Source of the DNA: Opitutaceae bacterium | GTDB taxonomy: Bacteria; Verrucomicrobiota; Verrucomicrobiae; Opitutales; Opitutaceae | NCBI GenBank assembly: GCA_031266495.1 | Contig: JAISAX010000594.1 | Location: 1 to 5,018, forward strand | Direction of reading: 5' to 3' | Length of the DNA: 5,018 bases | In this document: positions 1 through 5,018 of the stretch, one piece after another | Layout: each line of letters begins with the position of its first letter | Numbering within the stretch: position 1 is the first letter of the stretch | Made by a program: the position numbers and the translations under genes | Notes under the pieces: model-generated | Database searches by the model: none | What the model was told of the DNA's origin: nothing | What the model saw: only the letters and a program-made list of their open reading frames with translations

Positions 1-479
1 CCTGTCCCACCCACGTGCTCGAACCCACGCTATTCGGTTACGGCAGCCTCGAAGGCATCATGAAACCCCGCCTCAATTTCGAACGCAGCTTTTGCAACAT
101 CAACTGCACGACCTGCGGCGACGTCTGCCCCGACCACGCGATCCGGCCCCTGGCCCTGGCCGAAAAACAACGCACCCGCATCGGCATTGCCGAAGTCACC
201 CGCACCCGCTGCATTGTCATCACCGACGACACCGCCTGCGGAGCCTGCGCCGAACACTGCCCCACCGCCGCCCTCCAGATGAAACAACACGGCGCCCGTC
301 ACGCCGAACCCGTCGTGGACGCGCGCTACTGCATCGGCTGCGGCGCGTGCCAGTTCGCCTGCCCCGCCCTCCCCCAAAAAGCGGTCATCGTGCGCGGCCT
401 CGACACCCACGAGACAGCCGACGTCCTCGTCCAGGAAAAAGCCGCCGCCCCCGCCGGCTCCGACGACTTCGCATTCTGA
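1..479 (+). CDS. Polyferredoxin-type 4Fe-4S protein, C-terminal part (5' end outside window)
   Basis: This is an electron-transfer protein with several 4Fe-4S clusters. The reading frame is open from base 3 and begins with CPTHV, the end of a cysteine-proline cluster motif, so the gene starts upstream; the GTG at 15 is an internal valine. Counting that valine as residue 1, the cysteines are C27-x3-C31-x2-C34-x3-C38-P, C66-x8-C75-x2-C78-x3-C82-P and C106-x2-C109-x2-C112-x3-C116-P, thirteen including the first. The last two groups fit a ferredoxin-like pair of clusters. From family knowledge, this architecture resembles the C-terminal half of large 4Fe-4S proteins whose N-terminal half is a NapH/NosR-like membrane domain. 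That membrane part is inferred, not seen. The tail after about residue 130 is Ala/Pro-rich and lacks cysteines. The stop is TGA at 477-479. The receptor gene follows after 38 bases on the same strand, suggesting an operon. The iron-sulfur role is secure; the physiological partner is unknown. Confidence 0.88.
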   Translation, partial: CPTHVLEPTLFGYGSLEGIMKPRLNFERSFCNINCTTCGDVCPDHAIRPLALAEKQRTRIGIAEVTRTRCIVITDDTACGACAEHCPTAALQMKQHGARHAEPVVDARYCIGCGACQFACPALPQKAVIVRGLDTHETADVLVQEKAAAPAGSDDFAF

Positions 480-517
480 AAACAACACCACTCCCGACCA
501 ACACCCGTTCCTGACCA

Positions 518-2572
518 ATGCCCACGCACCACCGCCACCACCACCACCACCACGCACCCGCCACCGCCACCCTCATACTCGCCAACGCGCTCGCCCTTGC
601 GACCGCGCAGGCAACGCCTCCAGCCGCCGACCCCCCGCCGGAAGTATTGCCGGAGATGACCATCACCGCGTCACCACTAATCCAGGACAACCTCGTGAGC
701 GCCTGGGCGGGAGCCTACAGCGTCGTAGGCGCGCGCCAGATCGAGGACCTCGGCGCCACCGACATCGCCTCGGCCCTGCGCACCACGCCCGGCGTCAACA
801 TCTCGCGCAACAACAAAGTCGGCTCCTACGGCGGCTCGGGCGGCGGCGCGATTTTCATTCGCGGCATGGGCGCCAGCCGGCCCGGCGGCGAACTCGTCAC
901 CCTCTACGACGGCGCCCCCCGCTACAACGCCGTCTTCAGCCACCCCCTGCTCGACATCCTCTCCATCGACGCCGCCGGAGCCATCGACGTGTACAAAAGC
1001 GTGCAACCCCAACTCTTCGGCAACGCCTTCGCCGCCGTGAACATCACCCCCCGTCAAAAACTCACGGAAGGCTTCTCCGCCGACCTCGACATCGCCGGCG
1101 GCCCCCACGCCACGCTCGTCGAAAAAACATCGGCGGGCGGCAAAAGCGGCCCCCTCGACTTTTACGCCGGCCAAAGCCACCGCCGCTCCGACGGCGACCG
1201 CTCCAACTCCGGCGGCGAACTCCAGGACTATTACCTGCGCCTCGGCTACGCCCTGAACGAAAACTGGACGCTCTCCCTTTTCGCCGACCGCACCGACAAC
1301 CACGCGGAAGACCCCGGCGCGAAAAACTCCCCGTATCACATGGGCGACTACAAAACCGACGACACCCACGCCGTCCTCACCCTGGCGAACCACCACCGGC
1401 GCGCCGAAGGCCGGATCAAGGCGTACTGGAATACCGGACACGCCGCCTGGCACGACCAGGGCATGCGCGCCACCGGCGCCCCCGTCGCCCCCGGCGACAC
1501 GGACACCACGATCATGGACTGGGACCTCTACGGCATACGCGCCTCCGAAACATTCACCGCGTGGGAAGGCGGCGAATTGCTCGCCGGGCTGGACGTGGAC
1601 GTGATGAGCGGCAAAGGCGAATTCGACCGCTACAACCCCGCGCAAAACACCCGCTTCAGGCGCGAAGACCTCCGCATCCTCTCCCCCCATGCGGCCATCG
1701 CCCACCAGTTCGGCGCGCGCGACGGCTACCATGCCCGCCCCTCCGCCGGCATCCGCCTCTACGACCACAACATATTTGGAGACAACCCCGAACTCGCGCC
1801 GCACATCGGCGTGGTGGCCGGTTACAAAACCACCGAAGCGCACGCCGGCTACGCGCGCGGCGTCAGTTACCCCGGCCTCAACGTCGCCGCATTCTCGCAA
1901 GCGGTGCTCCCCCCCCTCTACACCGACCCCGCCAAACGCGACGCCTGGCGCAACCTCGACGCGGAGACCCTTGACCATTTCGAAGCCGGCCTCAGCCACC
2001 GCTTCAACCCGACGCTCAAGGCCGACATCACCGCCTTTTACGACCGGGGCGACAACCGCTACGTGCTCACCTTCCCGGCCACCGGCGCGCCCGTGCCGCA
2101 AGGCTTCGCCAACCTCGGCGACTGGCACAACCACGGCATCGAAAGCAGCGCCACCTGGACGCCGACGGCGGACCTGAGCATTTTTGCAGGCGCCACCTGG
2201 CTGCGACCTTCGGTGGACGGCATGCCCTACGCGCCCGAATGGACGGCGAGCGCCGGCTTCAACTGGACATTTTTCAAAAACTTCCGGCTCAGCGTCGATG
2301 TGTTGTATCAGGAGCGCATGTACGTGAATCCGGCCAACGCCTGGGCGCGAAGCGACGCCGCCGGCGCCGCCCCGGCAGCCAACCCGCAGGTGCCGTCCTC
2401 GTTGATCGTGAATGCCCGGCTCGGTTATCGTTTCGCGGCTCCGGCGCTGCACGTGAAGCAGGGCGAGGTGTATCTCGCCGTGGACAACCTGACCGACCGC
2501 ACCTGGTATTACCGTCCCGGATACCCCATGTCCGGCATCGGCGCCATGCTCGGCATGCGGCTGGGGTTCTGA
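518..2572 (+). CDS. TonB-dependent outer-membrane receptor with His-rich leader
   Basis: A ligand-gated outer-membrane beta-barrel that imports a scarce substrate using energy from TonB-ExbB-ExbD. The protein has 684 residues, usual for the family. ATG at 518 is chosen because an in-frame TGA lies at 512-514 and no other ATG occurs before residue 47; no Shine-Dalgarno sequence is visible. Residues 1-12 contain eight histidines and one arginine, followed by a modest hydrophobic stretch (13-30) and a likely signal-peptidase site after ATAQA (residue 32). A TonB-box-like EMTITASPL lies at 46-54. The plug domain spans about 65-179, with LRTTPGVNI (87-95), IFIRGMG (112-118), LYDGAPRY (129-136) and VNITPR (174-179). 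The rest is barrel, with late [19 protein letters not shown] and a terminal phenylalanine, as expected for barrel insertion. The substrate is not resolvable; siderophore, cobalamin or metal complexes are all possible. Several histidines fall in the barrel region, for example in HHRRAEG and HAAWHDQG. The gene probably shares a transcript with the upstream polyferredoxin. Confidence 0.93.
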   Translation: MPTHHRHHHHHHAPATATLILANALALATAQATPPAADPPPEVLPEMTITASPLIQDNLVSAWAGAYSVVGARQIEDLGATDIASALRTTPGVNISRNNKVGSYGGSGGGAIFIRGMGASRPGGELVTLYDGAPRYNAVFSHPLLDILSIDAAGAIDVYKSVQPQLFGNAFAAVNITPRQKLTEGFSADLDIAGGPHATLVEKTSAGGKSGPLDFYAGQSHRRSDGDRSNSGGELQDYYLRLGYALNENWTLSLFADRTDNHAEDPGAKNSPYHMGDYKTDDTHAVLTLANHHRRAEGRIKAYWNTGHAAWHDQGMRATGAPVAPGDTDTTIMDWDLYGIRASETFTAWEGGELLAGLDVDVMSGKGEFDRYNPAQNTRFRREDLRILSPHAAIAHQFGARDGYHARPSAGIRLYDHNIFGDNPELAPHIGVVAGYKTTEAHAGYARGVSYPGLNVAAFSQAVLPPLYTDPAKRDAWRNLDAETLDHFEAGLSHRFNPTLKADITAFYDRGDNRYVLTFPATGAPVPQGFANLGDWHNHGIESSATWTPTADLSIFAGATWLRPSVDGMPYAPEWTASAGFNWTFFKNFRLSVDVLYQERMYVNPANAWARSDAAGAAPAANPQVPSSLIVNARLGYRFAAPALHVKQGEVYLAVDNLTDRTWYYRPGYPMSGIGAMLGMRLGF
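527..553 (+). repeat. CAC triplet repeat encoding the His run
   Basis: Nine codons in a row read CAC CAC CGC followed by six CAC, giving HHRHHHHHH at residues 4-12 of the receptor. The surrounding bases (cgccacc units on both sides) are also CAC/CCA-like. The tract is a short in-frame microsatellite; slippage by whole triplets would change the histidine count without breaking the frame. It sits in what should be the n-region of the signal peptide. Confidence 0.85.
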
Positions 2573-2575
2573 GCG

Positions 2576-2635
2576 CGTATCCTCCCTCCCCCCCCCCCCC
2601 CTCTCTCTCGTTACCTTCTGTTCGAACCGTTATCG
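2576..2635 (+). other. C14 run and CT repeat in a G-poor tract; possible Rho-loading region
   Basis: Directly after the receptor stop codon the + strand becomes pyrimidine-rich and G-poor. It contains an uninterrupted run of 14 C (2588-2601), followed by alternating CT (2601-2609) and more C/T-rich sequence. No hairpin followed by a T tract is seen for the + strand. A long C-rich, G-poor, presumably unstructured RNA just past a stop codon is the known character of Rho utilisation sites, so Rho-dependent ending of the receptor transcript is a reasonable inference. The opposite strand carries G14 followed by further G triplets and could form a quadruplex. The exact C count may be affected by sequencing error. 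Confidence 0.4.
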
Positions 2636-2654
2636 CGCAGTCGCAGCGCGCCCG

Positions 2655-2692
2655 AAAAAAAAAAGCGGGGCCGCATTGGCGCGGTCCCGCTT
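2655..2692 (-). terminator. Intrinsic terminator of the pyrophosphatase gene
   Basis: The inverted repeat 2665-2674 (gcggggccgc) and 2681-2690 (gcggtcccgc) has a six-base loop. It is flanked by ten A at 2655-2664, which on the minus strand become a T10 tract immediately after the hairpin. In the minus-strand RNA the 10-bp stem has one A-C mismatch, and two outer A-U pairs can extend it. It lies about 65 bases past the pyrophosphatase stop codon. On the + strand the hairpin is followed by ttcgggag, with no T tract, so it is oriented for minus-strand transcription only. Confidence 0.9.
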
Positions 2693-2730
2693 CGGGAGAA
2701 CAGACAGACCGGCAAACCGCGTTTCCGGGG

Positions 2731-2755
2731 TTGCCGGGTTGCCGGGCCGGCCCGG
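2731..2755. repeat. Tandem ttgccggg pair and 14-bp palindrome at the 3' end of hppA
   Basis: Two direct copies of ttgccggg (2731-2738 and 2739-2746) run into the perfect palindrome ccgggccggcccgg at 2742-2755. The palindrome ends on the base next to the TCA (2756-2758) that is the reverse-complemented TGA stop of the pyrophosphatase. On the minus strand the palindrome would form a small GC hairpin right at the stop codon, upstream of the true terminator. It could protect the 3' end of the mRNA or merely reflect high GC content. Confidence 0.55.
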
Positions 2756-4972
<2,217 letters not shown>

Positions 4973-4990
4973 AAAAGGTAAAATTCTGCA

Positions 4991-4996
4991 ACTATA
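4991..4996 (-). promoter_or_regulatory. Possible -10 element upstream of hppA
   Basis: On the minus strand this reads TATAGT, one mismatch from TATAAT, about 18 bases upstream of the hppA ATG in a locally AT-rich stretch (4971-5000) that contrasts with the GC-rich surroundings. A -35 box at normal spacing would lie at or beyond the window edge, so it cannot be judged. If real, the transcript would have a leader of only about 10-15 bases, in keeping with the absence of a Shine-Dalgarno sequence in the stretch before the ATG. Confidence 0.35.
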
Positions 4997-5018
4997 TTCA
5001 GGTGTTTGGCATGTGTGT

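Noticed and set aside
15..17. GTG as the start of the 4Fe-4S protein
   Set aside because: The frame is open upstream to the window edge and encodes CPTH of a cluster motif, so the codon is internal and the gene is cut by the window.
527..553. His run as an engineered affinity tag or vector contamination
   Set aside because: The run is interrupted by Arg, uses only CAC in keeping with the C-ending codon style of the gene, is flanked by similar native repeats, and no vector or linker sequence is present.
677..2452. 591-residue open frame on the minus strand inside the receptor gene
   Set aside because: Composition is Gly/Val/Ala-rich shadow sequence with no domain or signal; the + strand frame has clear TonB-receptor motifs throughout.
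518..2572. Assignment of the receptor to a named copper receptor (OprC/NosA type), because of the NosR-like neighbour
   Set aside because: The plug sequence does not show the OprC/NosA motifs I know, and the neighbour's membrane half is not in the window. The substrate is left open.
2665..2690. The same hairpin as a terminator for the receptor gene
   Set aside because: On the + strand it is followed by ttcgggag rather than a T tract, so it should not act as an efficient intrinsic terminator in that direction.

Overview
The window is GC-rich bacterial chromosome carrying two complete genes, one partial gene and a short convergent intergenic region. The outer-membrane TonB-dependent receptor shows a Gram-negative-type envelope. 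High GC, a strong preference for C over G at third codon positions on both coding strands, and a K+-dependent membrane pyrophosphatase together suggest an anaerobic or fermentative Verrucomicrobiota bacterium, perhaps Opitutaceae. That assignment is inference from style and family knowledge, not a database result.

Layout. Positions 1-479 (+) hold the C-terminal part of a polyferredoxin whose N-terminus lies upstream of the window. After a 38-base gap with no visible promoter or terminator, 518-2572 (+) encodes a 684-residue TonB-dependent outer-membrane receptor with a striking histidine-rich N-terminus. Positions 2573-2755 form the convergent intergenic region: a 14-C run plus CT repeat in a G-poor stretch after the receptor gene, then an intrinsic terminator with a T10 tract serving the opposite strand, then small repeats and a 14-bp palindrome touching the next stop codon. 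Positions 2756-4972 (-) encode a full-length 738-residue ion-pumping membrane pyrophosphatase (hppA family). Positions 4973-5018 are its AT-rich upstream region, with a possible -10 element.

How the genes work together. The polyferredoxin and the receptor look like the tail of one operon. This may couple envelope electron transfer or metal chemistry to uptake of a TonB substrate, but the substrate cannot be read from the sequence. The pyrophosphatase is an independent unit that uses cytoplasmic pyrophosphate to pump Na+ and/or H+, which could in principle help supply the ion gradient that TonB-ExbB-ExbD needs.

I found no RNA gene, CRISPR array, insertion sequence or evident new defence or mobile system. 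The most interesting points are the pyrophosphatase's ion-selectivity residues, which fit the dual Na+/H+ pump subfamily, and the natural His-run leader on the receptor.
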